Part shown: positions 7,633 to 15,062 of the stretch, one piece after another | Numbering within the stretch: position 1 is the stretch's first letter | How the letters are laid out: each line of letters opens with the position of its first letter | Assembly (NCBI GenBank): GCA_041547565.1 | Contig: JBFEUI010000018.1 | Coordinates: 1 to 35,491 of the forward strand | Source: JBFEUI01 sp041547565 | GTDB taxonomy: Bacteria > Pseudomonadota > Gammaproteobacteria > Thiohalomonadales > Thiohalomonadaceae | Length of the DNA: 35,491 nt | Direction: 5' to 3' | The notes under the pieces: generated by a model | Database searches by the model: none | Told to the model about the DNA's origin: nothing | Seen by the model: only the letters and a program-made list of their open reading frames with translations | Position numbers and translations under genes: made by a program

Positions 7633-8873
7633 GATGCCTCCTCACCCTCCATCAGCGGTGTTTTATCGCGCACCATCAATTTCGGTTCGGTAAAGGGTGC
7701 CAGGCGCTCAAGGAAGTCGATCACTTCCAATATTGGAGCACCCTTGAAAAATTGAGTTCCCGGTACATCCATCCAGATGCGGTCTGCGTAGGAGTAGAGC
7801 TCATACGGCGAATCACCCACACTGTTCGCATCCAGGTCAAAACCCTCGTAATCATCCCAGTAGTTGCTCTTCCAATCGTTGCGAGTGGCTGAACCACCGC
7901 CGGAAACGGCCACCTGGGTGATGTTACCCTTCAGCCGGTTGTTCTCGAAAACATTGCCACGCCAGTCATTCAGAAAGCGTATCCCGATGCTGTTAAAGGC
8001 AATCAGGTTATTGCGCAGACGATTGGTGGTTTCCGGGTCATAGGGGGAGACATCCAGGTAGAGACCCGTAGCGCAGTAGAGCACCTTGTTGTTTTCTATC
8101 GTCACATCCGAGGTCTCTTTAAACCCGATACCCACACCGGTCGCACCCGAGGCATATGCAATATAGTTGTCGCGTATCTCCACACCATCCGAGTACATCA
8201 GGAAGATACCCACCGTGTTGTTCATGTAGCGATTCTTTTCGACCTTGTTGTACTGCGAGTACATGAAGTGCAGCGAGTAGCGCCCGTTGGTAACGGTGTT
8301 GCCGATGATGTCATTGTTTGATGAGTACCAGACCACCATATCGCGCGAACCGGAAATGGTGTTATCGAGGATTTTGTTGTTGAAGCTGTACCACAACCGT
8401 ACCGCATCGCCGCGCATGCCCAGTTCATGGTCTTTGGAACTGATGCGGTTGCGGCGCACAATGTTGTTTTCAGCCTGCTGCAGGTCGATACCGAACAGGG
8501 TGTTCTCGATCACATTGTCCTTGATGACGTTGAAATTGCCACGGACCTGTACGCCCGAGTCGATGTCATTGTGGGAATCGCCGGAATTGATCAGGCGCAG
8601 GTTTCGGATGCTGGCACCGTCGGTGTCGAGATAGATCACCGAGCCCTTGCCGCCGGCATCGATGGTGACCTGGTTCTGTCCGTCCAGTGTGATTCCAGTC
8701 TCGATTGTAACCGGACCGGCATAGACACCGGGGGGCGGCACCACCGTATCGCCCGCCTTGGCCGCATCGATCAGCGGCTGCAGCGGCGGCAGGCCGTCCC
8801 CCTCCTCGACCGCGCCGGCTTGGCCTGCCAATGACAGGCCAAGCAGCAGCAGCGCAACAAGGATGTGTTTCAT
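7629..8873 (-). CDS. nosD: NosD, periplasmic right-handed beta-helix copper insertion protein
   Basis: A 414-residue protein with a Sec signal peptide (about 1-21) and many imperfect repeats of the CASH/NosD beta-helix type, visible as recurring N-x-I-x-x-N patterns such as IENNKVLYC and IRDNYIAYA across residues 90-320. NosD accepts Cu(I) from NosL and works with NosFY to metallate NosZ. It starts four bases after nosB ends and overlaps nosG, so nosB-D-G-H are tightly coupled. Confidence 0.96.
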   Translation of the reverse strand: MKHILVALLLLGLSLAGQAGAVEEGDGLPPLQPLIDAAKAGDTVVPPPGVYAGPVTIETGITLDGQNQVTIDAGGKGSVIYLDTDGASIRNLRLINSGDSHNDIDSGVQVRGNFNVIKDNVIENTLFGIDLQQAENNIVRRNRISSKDHELGMRGDAVRLWYSFNNKILDNTISGSRDMVVWYSSNNDIIGNTVTNGRYSLHFMYSQYNKVEKNRYMNNTVGIFLMYSDGVEIRDNYIAYASGATGVGIGFKETSDVTIENNKVLYCATGLYLDVSPYDPETTNRLRNNLIAFNSIGIRFLNDWRGNVFENNRLKGNITQVAVSGGGSATRNDWKSNYWDDYEGFDLDANSVGDSPYELYSYADRIWMDVPGTQFFKGAPILEVIDFLERLAPFTEPKLMVRDKTPLMEGEEAS

Positions 8874-8877
8874 CTAA

Positions 8878-10080
8878 TCAGGCGTGCTCTTGCGAGCCCT
8901 TGAACTGGTGGCGGCGAATGAGGGCGGCGACCGCCAGCACCAGCGAGGTCAGCACCATCAGGCCGAAGCCGTAGTAGGGGTAGGAGTGGGTGGCGAACTG
9001 CGCCACCTTGCCCTGGCCAAACACGGTGGGCATAAACGGTTTAACGGTAAATGCCCCCATCTCGTTCAGCCTGTGGCCGAACCACCACAGCCATGCCGAG
9101 TACTCGATCATGAAGAACACCGGCAGTGCCATCGGCACCAGCACCAGCAGCCAGTAGAACAGGCCGTTCTTGCGGGCACCTATCAGCAGTATCACCATGG
9201 CGATGATGATACCGGCAAACACCAGATTGACGGCCATCTTCAGCATCTTGACCATCGGCACAATCTCTTCAGGATTATTGAAGTAACGCCCCAGGCTCTT
9301 GTCGTAGTGCCAGGCCATCAGCTGGTAGGCGCTGCCGTTCCACGCCTCGTGCTCAACCTGACCGGCGGTGCCCTTCTCGTAGGTCACCTTCAGCGACTCG
9401 ATCAGGCGCTGCTTGTCATTCATGTCCACCGGCCCTTTTTTGGCCTTCTCATCGTCACCGGAGGTCTCTACCTCGATACCGGATTTGGCCAGTTCCGCCT
9501 TCATCCGTTCGAGCCAGGCCGAACCGGCATCCACATCACCGGCACCGGCCTCCTTGTCACTGGCATCCTGATCCAGCGAGTTGACCATGGCGAAGATATA
9601 GCCGGAGTTCTGCAAACTGATGCCGTTCGGCCCGTACAGGGTCATACCCATCCAGATCGCGATGGCACCGAAACCGGTCCCCATGATGGCCATACGGATC
9701 TTGGGCCGGGTGCAGGCAAAGCCGAGCAGCATAACCGCCAGGAAGGCCATGAGAAACTGCGAGAAACCGCGCTCAACCGGACCACCGGCGGCAATCGGGT
9801 ACATGCCCACATAGTGGTTGATGGTATCCATCTCGTGCACGCAGTCGAGGGCCTCTTCCTCGACGATCTCCTCCTTCTTCACCAGTTCACAGCCATTGAA
9901 CACGCCGTTCATGTGGAAGTGGATGCGCACACCGTCGGGAAACGCCTCAGGTGGGTAGTTGGGGGCGGTCAGTGACACCCACCAGATGGGAGACATATAG
10001 ATAACGGCCAAAAGGGCCACGGCAGCGGCAATCAGGCCGCCAACGATAAAAGTCTGTTTCTTATCAGCAATGTTGGTCAT
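8878..10080 (-). CDS. nosB: NosB-like polytopic membrane protein of clade II nos clusters
   Basis: A 400-residue membrane protein with an N-terminal transmembrane segment (about 12-32), a periplasmic loop with two cysteines (in NGCELV and DCVHEMD), a pair of hydrophobic segments near 105-150, a large charged loop (about 175-270, with a Lys/Asp/Glu-rich part), and three more segments to the C-terminus. Its place between the cytochromes/nosZ and nosD is that of nosB, a protein found with Sec-type NosZ. NosB has no firmly established biochemical role; involvement in electron delivery or maturation is inferred. A Shine-Dalgarno (GGAGGG) precedes the ATG. Confidence 0.8.
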   Translation of the reverse strand: MTNIADKKQTFIVGGLIAAAVALLAVIYMSPIWWVSLTAPNYPPEAFPDGVRIHFHMNGVFNGCELVKKEEIVEEEALDCVHEMDTINHYVGMYPIAAGGPVERGFSQFLMAFLAVMLLGFACTRPKIRMAIMGTGFGAIAIWMGMTLYGPNGISLQNSGYIFAMVNSLDQDASDKEAGAGDVDAGSAWLERMKAELAKSGIEVETSGDDEKAKKGPVDMNDKQRLIESLKVTYEKGTAGQVEHEAWNGSAYQLMAWHYDKSLGRYFNNPEEIVPMVKMLKMAVNLVFAGIIIAMVILLIGARKNGLFYWLLVLVPMALPVFFMIEYSAWLWWFGHRLNEMGAFTVKPFMPTVFGQGKVAQFATHSYPYYGFGLMVLTSLVLAVAALIRRHQFKGSQEHA

Positions 10081-10129
10081 ATTTTGTTCCCTCCGCCGAA
10101 AGGCAAGAGCGAGTATACAGAAGGGGATG

Positions 10130-10165
10130 CCGGGGTGTGCCTCCAGGGAGGCGAATCACCCCGGC
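10130..10165 (-). repeat. Intergenic hairpin between diheme cytochrome and nosB
   Basis: CCGGGGTG (10130-10137) pairs with CACCCCGG (10158-10165), with a further CCTCC/GGAGG pairing inside. No T-run follows on the minus strand. It may set different mRNA levels for the cytochrome and the downstream nosB-Y genes through processing or stability. Confidence 0.5.
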
Positions 10166-10184
10166 GAGGGGAAGTTAGTCTTGC

Positions 10185-10916
10185 TTAGTCAAAATCAGGG
10201 TTCAGCCAGTTAGCTGAAGGCGCCAGGTCCTTCTTCGGTACCTGAATACGCGAGACGTAGTTGATGACCATCTGCATATCCTTGTCGCTGAACTCCTTGA
10301 TCTGCTTGACCATGTCCGGGTTGGCGTTGCGGCGCTTGCCGTCACGAATCCACTCGAACTGGCGCAGCATGTACTTGTAGTGCTGGCCCTGGATCTTGGG
10401 GTAGAACTTGTCCGCCTTGCCTTCGCCGTTGTCACCGTGGCACTTGACGCAGTTCACCTTGTACAGTTCCTTGCCTTTATCGAACTCGGGGGTGCCCTCG
10501 GCCCACTCGCCCTTGCCGTTGGCCGGGTTCATCGGAATGGTCTCGATATAGGCCACCACATCGGCCAGCGCCTGGGCGTCACCGATGGACTCGGGCAGCG
10601 CGAAGGGGTACATGGTCGGGTTGTCGCGGTTCAGGGCGCGAATATCCGACAGCTGCTTGATCAGTACCTGCCTGTGCTGGCCGGCCAGCTGCGGGAAGGT
10701 GCCGTCCTCGGTACCCCAGCCTTCGGGCATGTGACAGGCGGAGCAGACCTCATACACATCCAGGCCGTCCTCTTTATTGCCTTTCAGATGCATGGCCTCG
10801 TCAATCTCACCGGCATGGGTATCCCACTTTTTCTCGCCCTTGGCCGCATAGGCACCACCGGCAAATGCAAGACCGAGGCAGATAGCCAGTGCACTGGTTA
10901 CAAACTTCATTTTCAT
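10185..10916 (-). CDS. Diheme cytochrome c (c4-like), nos cluster
   Basis: A 243-residue secreted cytochrome with a signal peptide ending AYA (about residue 24) and two haem motifs, CSACH (C58-H62) and CVKCH (C156-H160). Two similar halves make it c4-like. I chose the ATG at 10916 because GGAGAG sits 8 bases upstream; an in-frame start at 10958 lacks such a site. It should carry electrons from NosG to NosZ, like NosC proteins of other clade II clusters. It is strongly similar to the cytochrome at 14122-14850. An FNR-type site and a leader hairpin lie upstream, so it probably heads a transcript with nosB-D-G-H-F-L-Y. Confidence 0.92.
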   Translation of the reverse strand: MKMKFVTSALAICLGLAFAGGAYAAKGEKKWDTHAGEIDEAMHLKGNKEDGLDVYEVCSACHMPEGWGTEDGTFPQLAGQHRQVLIKQLSDIRALNRDNPTMYPFALPESIGDAQALADVVAYIETIPMNPANGKGEWAEGTPEFDKGKELYKVNCVKCHGDNGEGKADKFYPKIQGQHYKYMLRQFEWIRDGKRRNANPDMVKQIKEFSDKDMQMVINYVSRIQVPKKDLAPSANWLNPDFD

Positions 10917-10952
10917 CTTAATCACTCTCCACGCTAACCTACGGTGGGTGTC

Positions 10953-10984
10953 GGACAATCCCGGTGAAGATGCCGGGATTGTCC
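10953..10984 (-). promoter_or_regulatory. 12-bp leader hairpin of the diheme cytochrome transcript
   Basis: GGACAATCCCGG (10953-10964) and CCGGGATTGTCC (10973-10984) form a perfect 12-bp stem with an 8-base loop. It sits 37 bases upstream of the start codon and downstream of the predicted transcription start. There is no T-run after it on the minus strand, so it looks like a 5' stabilising or regulatory structure rather than a terminator. Confidence 0.6.
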
Positions 10985-10996
10985 TCTACCCGTTTC

Positions 10997-11020
10997 AAAC
11001 AATCGTGGCACGGATTGTTT
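10997..11020 (-). repeat. Inverted repeat overlapping the predicted -10 region
   Basis: AAACAATC (10997-11004) and GATTGTTT (11013-11020) are perfect inverted arms around an 8-base centre. The right arm covers the -10-like hexamer AACAAT (minus strand, 11014-11019) that lies 22 nt from the FNR-type site, so a protein bound here would block that promoter. Confidence 0.45.
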
Positions 11021-11041
11021 CAACAGCAGGGCCTGACTGCC

Positions 11042-11055
11042 TTGATGTTTATCAA
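11042..11055 (-). promoter_or_regulatory. FNR/DNR-type site upstream of the diheme cytochrome-nosB operon
   Basis: TTGAT-GTTT-ATCAA is a perfect match to the FNR/DNR consensus, and the flanking C and G extend the palindrome to 16 bases. On the minus strand it is followed after exactly 22 nt by AACAAT, a -10-like hexamer, which is class II activator geometry. The site is centred 132 bases upstream of the cytochrome start. Confidence 0.8.
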
Positions 11056-11099
11056 GTTACAAAAAACTTGAATAAAATCCCGCACTTATGAAATGGTTA

Positions 11100-11438
11100 T
11101 CAGGGCTGCAGTGAGGAGAGGTATTTGGCGATCGCCTTGATCTCCTCCTCGTTAACCATGTGCATGATGCCCTTCATCGCTGCGGTCATGCCGTTGTTGC
11201 GCTTGCCGCTCTTGATGTCTTTCATCTGCTGCACGATGTAGGCCTCGTTCTGCCCGGCCAGCTTGGGATACATGGGCATAATCGGGCTCTTGGCATCTTT
11301 ACCGTGGCAGGCAACACAACCACCCTTCTTCGGGTCTTTGTAGAGGGCCTCACCGTCCATAGCCGATGCGGCACCGCTGATACCCATACCCATGACCAGG
11401 GCACCTGTCATTGCCCACTTGGTTAAACTCATTTTCAT
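11100..11438 (-). CDS. Monoheme cytochrome c, nos cluster
   Basis: A 112-residue secreted class I cytochrome c with a signal peptide ending ASA (about residue 26) and one haem motif CVACH (C41-H45). Methionines in MPMYPKLAGQ or further downstream could be the sixth ligand. I chose the ATG at 11438 because AGGAGA lies 7 bases upstream; a GTG at 11444 is too close to it. The gene lies directly after the nosZ terminator and before the second FNR-type promoter, so it is probably expressed by readthrough from nosZ. It is likely an electron donor to NosZ. Confidence 0.92.
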   Translation of the reverse strand: MKMSLTKWAMTGALVMGMGISGAASAMDGEALYKDPKKGGCVACHGKDAKSPIMPMYPKLAGQNEAYIVQQMKDIKSGKRNNGMTAAMKGIMHMVNEEEIKAIAKYLSSLQP

Positions 11439-11484
11439 TACCACTTCTCCTGATACTAGATGTAGAAAAATATAAGTCTCTCAT

Positions 11485-11511
11485 AAAAATGGGGGAGCGC
11501 AAGGCTCCCCC
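11485..11511 (-). terminator. Rho-independent terminator after nosZ
   Basis: GGGGGAGC (11491-11498) and GCTCCCCC (11504-11511) form an 8-bp GC stem with a 5-base loop, followed on the minus strand by ATTTTT. It sits 33 bases after the nosZ stop and 46 bases before the next cytochrome gene, so it would leave nosZ as the most abundant transcript with partial readthrough. Confidence 0.85.
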
Positions 11512-11543
11512 AAACCATAGCTAAATACTAGCTTATTATTGTG

Positions 11544-13841
11544 TTATTTCACCTTCTTGGCACCATGCTCTTCCAGGTAGGTCTTGGCACGCAGGCCCAG
11601 GTCGGCTGTCTTGACCTGGTACTGCCACCACTGGCCGGCCCAGAGGGTAGCATTCTGCCAATCTTTCTTGGCAGCGAAGGACTCGGACTTCTTCTTCGCC
11701 TCTTCGGCAAAGCCGAGCTGCTCGGTGGCGTCCTCAACCAGTGCCACGACAGTCGGGAAGTCCTGGTAGTTGTGGCTGGTGATGAAGGCTACGACCGAAT
11801 CGATAACCGCCTGGGTATCGACGTTGGTCTTGACCTGCTTGTCGTAGTCAGCCTTGGTGTAGGTCTGGCCCTCAGCCATGGCACCGGCCTTGGCCTTGTA
11901 GCCTTTCGGCGTAACCAGCAGGTAACCCTGCATCTCCAGGTGCAGTGCGGAGCAGAACTCGGTGCAGTAGTACGGATAGACACCGGCCTTCTCGGCGATG
12001 AAGCGGGTGGTTACCGTCTTACCCGGTTCTGCGGAGAGGTTGACGTTGGCACCGCGCATGGCGAAACCGTGGGTCTCGTCCTGGGCACGCTCAAGGTTGG
12101 TCAGGTGGATAATGACCTCATCACCCTCTTCGACCTCGATGATCTCGGGGTTGATGTGGGAGCGGATCAGGGTACCGAACACCTCAACCTTACCCGGTGA
12201 CTTCACGATCTTCTCGCGACCGGCACGGGTCTTGTAGGGTGAACGCTTGTCGGCACGGCTGTCCCAACCGGACTTGTAGCGCACGCCCGGCTTGAGCTTG
12301 TCGGCCTTGATAGCCACGGCATAGTGGGGCTCGCCCAACGGCAGCGGCATATCGTACAGCAGCTGCATCTTCTCACCGCTGATGTCGATCAGCTGATGGT
12401 TCTGCGGATGCAGCGGACCGACCGGGTTGAAGCGGTCGATGGCCAGCTTGTTCAGCGCAACCAGGTACTTGCCGTCAGGTGATACGGAGTCGCCCTCCAT
12501 AGCCATCAGGTGACCGATGTTGTAGTGAACAGGCATCTGGTCCAACACCTTGCCCTTGCAGTAGTCCCACTTGGTGACCATGGAATCCACGTAGATGGAG
12601 GTGTAGACCACGCAGGAACCGGCCTTGTCATACTGGGTATGCAGCGGACCGAGGCCCACGTTGACCTGGGTGTGCAGGGCGTCCTTCATGGCAACAATCG
12701 GAATGCCGTAGGGGTCGCGGCTCTCGTACTTGCCGGCCTTGTGGGCCTTCATCATCTTCTCGAAGCTGTAAACCCAGGTGTGGCTGTCCAGCTTACCGGA
12801 GACGATAATGTGCGTACCGTCGGGGCTGACGTCAACACCGTGCGGTGACTTCGGCTCGGGCACCAGGAACAGCATGCCTTCCTTAACCGCAGTGGCAATC
12901 GGGATCACGTCATGGCCGTTGATCTTCTTGGCCTTGCCGGCCTTGACCAGCTCGGCACCTTTCTTCCAGTTGATAACGTGCAGGAAGTCGGTGTCCTTCT
13001 GGGAGCAGCCTGCCTCGAAGGGAGGACGGCCGCGCTCGATACCGCCGACATAGCGCTCGGAGCAGAAGGAGTTGGTGAAGCTCCAGCCCTCGGACGGACC
13101 CTTACCGGCGTCGGAAAGGTCCTGGCTGTAGGGCGGCAGTTCCACAGAGTAGGACTGATTCGGGTCGATGCGACCGGCCTTGCGGTCGAACTTCCAGTAG
13201 GTCACTGCACCGCGGTACTTGTCGTTGAACTCCGACAGCGGAACGAACACATCTTCCAGCGGACCGGCATACTGGGTCGCCTCGATGACGTACTCGGTAT
13301 TCGGGGTGACGAAGGCGCCACCGTGCTCCGATTTCATGATCGGGTTGGCAACGATCTGCTTGGTCTCGAAGTCGTGCAGGTCGATAACGGCAATACGCGG
13401 GTTGGCCTTGTCGTTGATGAACAGGTACTCGCCGTCATATTCGCCGGCCGTCTCAGAGATGGCGGGGTGGTGGGTATCACCGAAGTAGATGTCCTCCCCC
13501 TGAATGCGCCCCTGGGCCAGCACCGCCTTGGACTCCTCGTCAAAACCGTAGCCCTGCCACGGCTCGGGTGTGAACACCGCGATGTATTTCAGGATACGCA
13601 TGGACGGAATACCGTACACAATCACATGACCGCTCTGGCCACCGGAACTGAAAACAACGTATTCATCACGTCCACCGGTCGGCACATAGGTCTTGGCAGC
13701 CGCCAGCACATCTTTCTGCGTCAGACCACGCTCTTTCATTACCTCTTCGAGCGTTGACTGAGACCACGCAGTGGATGCTGCTGTAAGCCCCAAAGCTGCG
13801 CCCATGACCAGGGTTAGCGCGCGTTTGGTCGTTTTAAACAT
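11544..13841 (-). CDS. nosZ: Nitrous oxide reductase NosZ, clade II (Sec-exported)
   Basis: A 765-residue copper enzyme reducing N2O to N2 in the periplasm. The N-terminal signal (about 1-27, ending AWS) has no twin arginine, so export is by Sec, the hallmark of clade II. CuZ histidines are visible in DTHHP (H124/H125), EHGG (H173), SPHGVD, PLHTQY and EPHYAV. The CuA motif CTEFCSALHLEM gives C626, C630, H634 and M637, with a further ligand in DETHGF. About 128 residues follow the CuA methionine, helical and charged, with no CxxCH, longer than a minimal cupredoxin end. The Shine-Dalgarno is GGGAG. Upstream are two FNR-type sites and a CRP-like palindrome. Confidence 0.97.
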   Translation of the reverse strand: MFKTTKRALTLVMGAALGLTAASTAWSQSTLEEVMKERGLTQKDVLAAAKTYVPTGGRDEYVVFSSGGQSGHVIVYGIPSMRILKYIAVFTPEPWQGYGFDEESKAVLAQGRIQGEDIYFGDTHHPAISETAGEYDGEYLFINDKANPRIAVIDLHDFETKQIVANPIMKSEHGGAFVTPNTEYVIEATQYAGPLEDVFVPLSEFNDKYRGAVTYWKFDRKAGRIDPNQSYSVELPPYSQDLSDAGKGPSEGWSFTNSFCSERYVGGIERGRPPFEAGCSQKDTDFLHVINWKKGAELVKAGKAKKINGHDVIPIATAVKEGMLFLVPEPKSPHGVDVSPDGTHIIVSGKLDSHTWVYSFEKMMKAHKAGKYESRDPYGIPIVAMKDALHTQVNVGLGPLHTQYDKAGSCVVYTSIYVDSMVTKWDYCKGKVLDQMPVHYNIGHLMAMEGDSVSPDGKYLVALNKLAIDRFNPVGPLHPQNHQLIDISGEKMQLLYDMPLPLGEPHYAVAIKADKLKPGVRYKSGWDSRADKRSPYKTRAGREKIVKSPGKVEVFGTLIRSHINPEIIEVEEGDEVIIHLTNLERAQDETHGFAMRGANVNLSAEPGKTVTTRFIAEKAGVYPYYCTEFCSALHLEMQGYLLVTPKGYKAKAGAMAEGQTYTKADYDKQVKTNVDTQAVIDSVVAFITSHNYQDFPTVVALVEDATEQLGFAEEAKKKSESFAAKKDWQNATLWAGQWWQYQVKTADLGLRAKTYLEEHGAKKVK

Positions 13842-13898
13842 CTCTGCTTACTCCCTTCTAGTTATGTTTTTAGCAAAAGGTATAAACCCTTAGGCTGC

Positions 13899-13940
13899 AC
13901 AATGCGCTTCAATCAGACAAACCACCTTGACATAGGTCAA
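13899..13940 (-). promoter_or_regulatory. FNR/DNR-type site and -10, nosZ-proximal promoter
   Basis: TTGAC-ATAG-GTCAA (13927-13940) is a perfect inverted repeat of the DNR/NNR kind. On the minus strand CATTGT (13899-13904) follows after exactly 22 nt and could be a weak -10 hexamer of a class II activated promoter. The predicted start of transcription is about 50 bases upstream of the nosZ ATG. Confidence 0.7.
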
Positions 13941-13963
13941 GTTGCGTTGCGCAAACGAGACAG

Positions 13964-13981
13964 CTGTGTGAAATCACACAG
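13964..13981 (-). promoter_or_regulatory. CRP-like 18-bp palindrome upstream of nosZ
   Basis: CTGTGTGA-AA-TCACACAG has perfect 8-base inverted arms. It lies 23 bases upstream of the nosZ-proximal FNR-type site. Its 16-base core recurs with one change at 3293-3308 upstream of the SCO operon. It resembles a CRP-type site but may be bound by another regulator. Confidence 0.55.
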
Positions 13982-14015
13982 TCCAGCATAGTACAGTCAA
14001 AAAATAATAAAAGTT

Positions 14016-14057
14016 ATTAAATGCTTACGACCCATTACGATCTTTGATAAAAATCAA
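14016..14057 (-). promoter_or_regulatory. FNR/DNR-type site and -10, nosZ-distal promoter
   Basis: TTGAT-AAAA-ATCAA (14044-14057) is a perfect FNR consensus. On the minus strand TTTAAT (14016-14021), a good -10 hexamer, follows after 22 nt, the spacing of a class II FNR promoter. Transcription would start near 14009, giving a nosZ leader of about 170 bases that contains both downstream palindromes. Confidence 0.8.
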
Positions 14058-14121
14058 AAATAGTGGGTGATTTCGCTAAGAGAAACCCGTAATCAGTGAC
14101 GAGAAAAACCTCTGCCAGCCC

Positions 14122-14850
14122 TCACCGCTGGCGCAGGAAGGGCGGACGAAAATCGGGATTGCGCCAGTGCACCGATGGCGCCAGGTCCTCCTCGGGCAAC
14201 GGGATGTGTGACACGTAATTGATCACCAGTTGCACCTCATGGTGGCTGAAACCATGGATCTGCTTGACCATCTGCCTGTCGGCATTGCGCCGCCTGCCAT
14301 CGCGTATCCACTCGAACTGCCGCACCATGTACCGGTAGTGCTGCCCCTGGATTCGCGGGTGATGCTTTTTCCTGTCGCCCTCGCCCCGCTCGCCGTGGCA
14401 ATCGACGCAGTGCTCCTGATACATCCGTTTTCCGATCTCGTATTCGGGCCACCCCTCACGCCAGGGCCCCTTTCCATGGTCAGGCGTCATGGGCAGCGTC
14501 TCGATGTAGCCGGTGACATCGGCCAGCGCCTGCGCATCGGGCAACCACTTGGCCAGGGTGAAGGGATACATTGTCGGGTTGTCGCGGTTCAGGGCACGGA
14601 TATCGTTCAACTGCTTGATGATGACGCCGCGGTGCTGACCGGCAATCTGCGGAAACAGTCCCGAGTGAGTGCCCCAGCCCTCCGTGCCATGACAGGCGCT
14701 GCACACATCAAAAATCATGCGGCCGCGCTCAAGATCCGGCTCCAGCTCGAGCGCCTCATCCACAAACGGGATCCCGTCCCATGCAATGCTGAAAGCTGAA
14801 GACAACAAGAGGCTGCCGGCTAAGGCCAGCATAAGCAGTGTCTTGTGCAT
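14122..14850 (-). CDS. Diheme cytochrome c (c4-like), paralogue upstream of nosZ
   Basis: A 242-residue secreted cytochrome with a signal peptide (about 1-23) and haem motifs CSACH (C50-H54) and CVDCH (C148-H152). It is a clear paralogue of the cytochrome at 10185-10916; shared blocks include IRALNRDNPTMYPF and RQFEWIRDG. It lies on the same strand as nosZ, with a 280-base regulatory region between them, so it is separately initiated. No FNR-type site was seen in its own upstream region, which suggests different regulation from the second copy. It may be an alternative electron donor to NosZ. Confidence 0.92.
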   Translation of the reverse strand: MHKTLLMLALAGSLLLSSAFSIAWDGIPFVDEALELEPDLERGRMIFDVCSACHGTEGWGTHSGLFPQIAGQHRGVIIKQLNDIRALNRDNPTMYPFTLAKWLPDAQALADVTGYIETLPMTPDHGKGPWREGWPEYEIGKRMYQEHCVDCHGERGEGDRKKHHPRIQGQHYRYMVRQFEWIRDGRRRNADRQMVKQIHGFSHHEVQLVINYVSHIPLPEEDLAPSVHWRNPDFRPPFLRQR

Positions 14851-14904
14851 AGCTGTTATGAGTATTTATCCGGCGCACAAGGCGCCGCCCCCCAAACTGG
14901 CCGA

Positions 14905-14918
14905 ATACTAGAAAGTAT
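14905..14918. repeat. Short inverted repeat upstream of the diheme cytochrome gene
   Basis: ATACT-AGAA-AGTAT is a perfect 5-base inverted repeat about 60 bases upstream of the ATG at 14850. It could be an operator in the promoter region, but the arms are short and chance is possible. Confidence 0.25.
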
Positions 14919-14987
14919 CAGCCTCCCCAAGCCTAAAATAGTGGATTTTTCATCGATGCAAAAGTGAAAGTTCAATCGCCGCCAAAC

Positions 14988-15017
14988 AAAAAACGCCCGG
15001 CCTTTGCGGCACGGGCG
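14988..15017 (-). terminator. Rho-independent terminator after the OmpA-type lipoprotein gene
   Basis: CGCCCG (14994-14999) pairs with CGGGCG (15012-15017), with an inner CC/GG pairing, followed on the minus strand by TTTTTT. It lies 45 bases downstream of the stop codon and insulates the lipoprotein gene from the cytochrome gene. Confidence 0.8.
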
Positions 15018-15062
15018 CTTTATAATAAGAATGGCGCAACCCCCTGAAAGTCGGGGGGCAGA

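Noticed and set aside
8884..9975. Long open frame (363 codons) on the plus strand opposite nosB
   Set aside because: It is a shadow of nosB; the predicted text is His/Gln-rich and low-complexity, has no ribosome site and no family motif.
12912..13757. Long open frame (281 codons) on the plus strand opposite nosZ
   Set aside because: Antisense to a clear nosZ with all copper ligands; arises from strong codon bias.
13942..13954. TTGCG-TTG-CGCAA palindrome next to the nosZ FNR-type site
   Set aside because: The arms are short, it has no second copy in the window, and it is not a known site; chance is likely.
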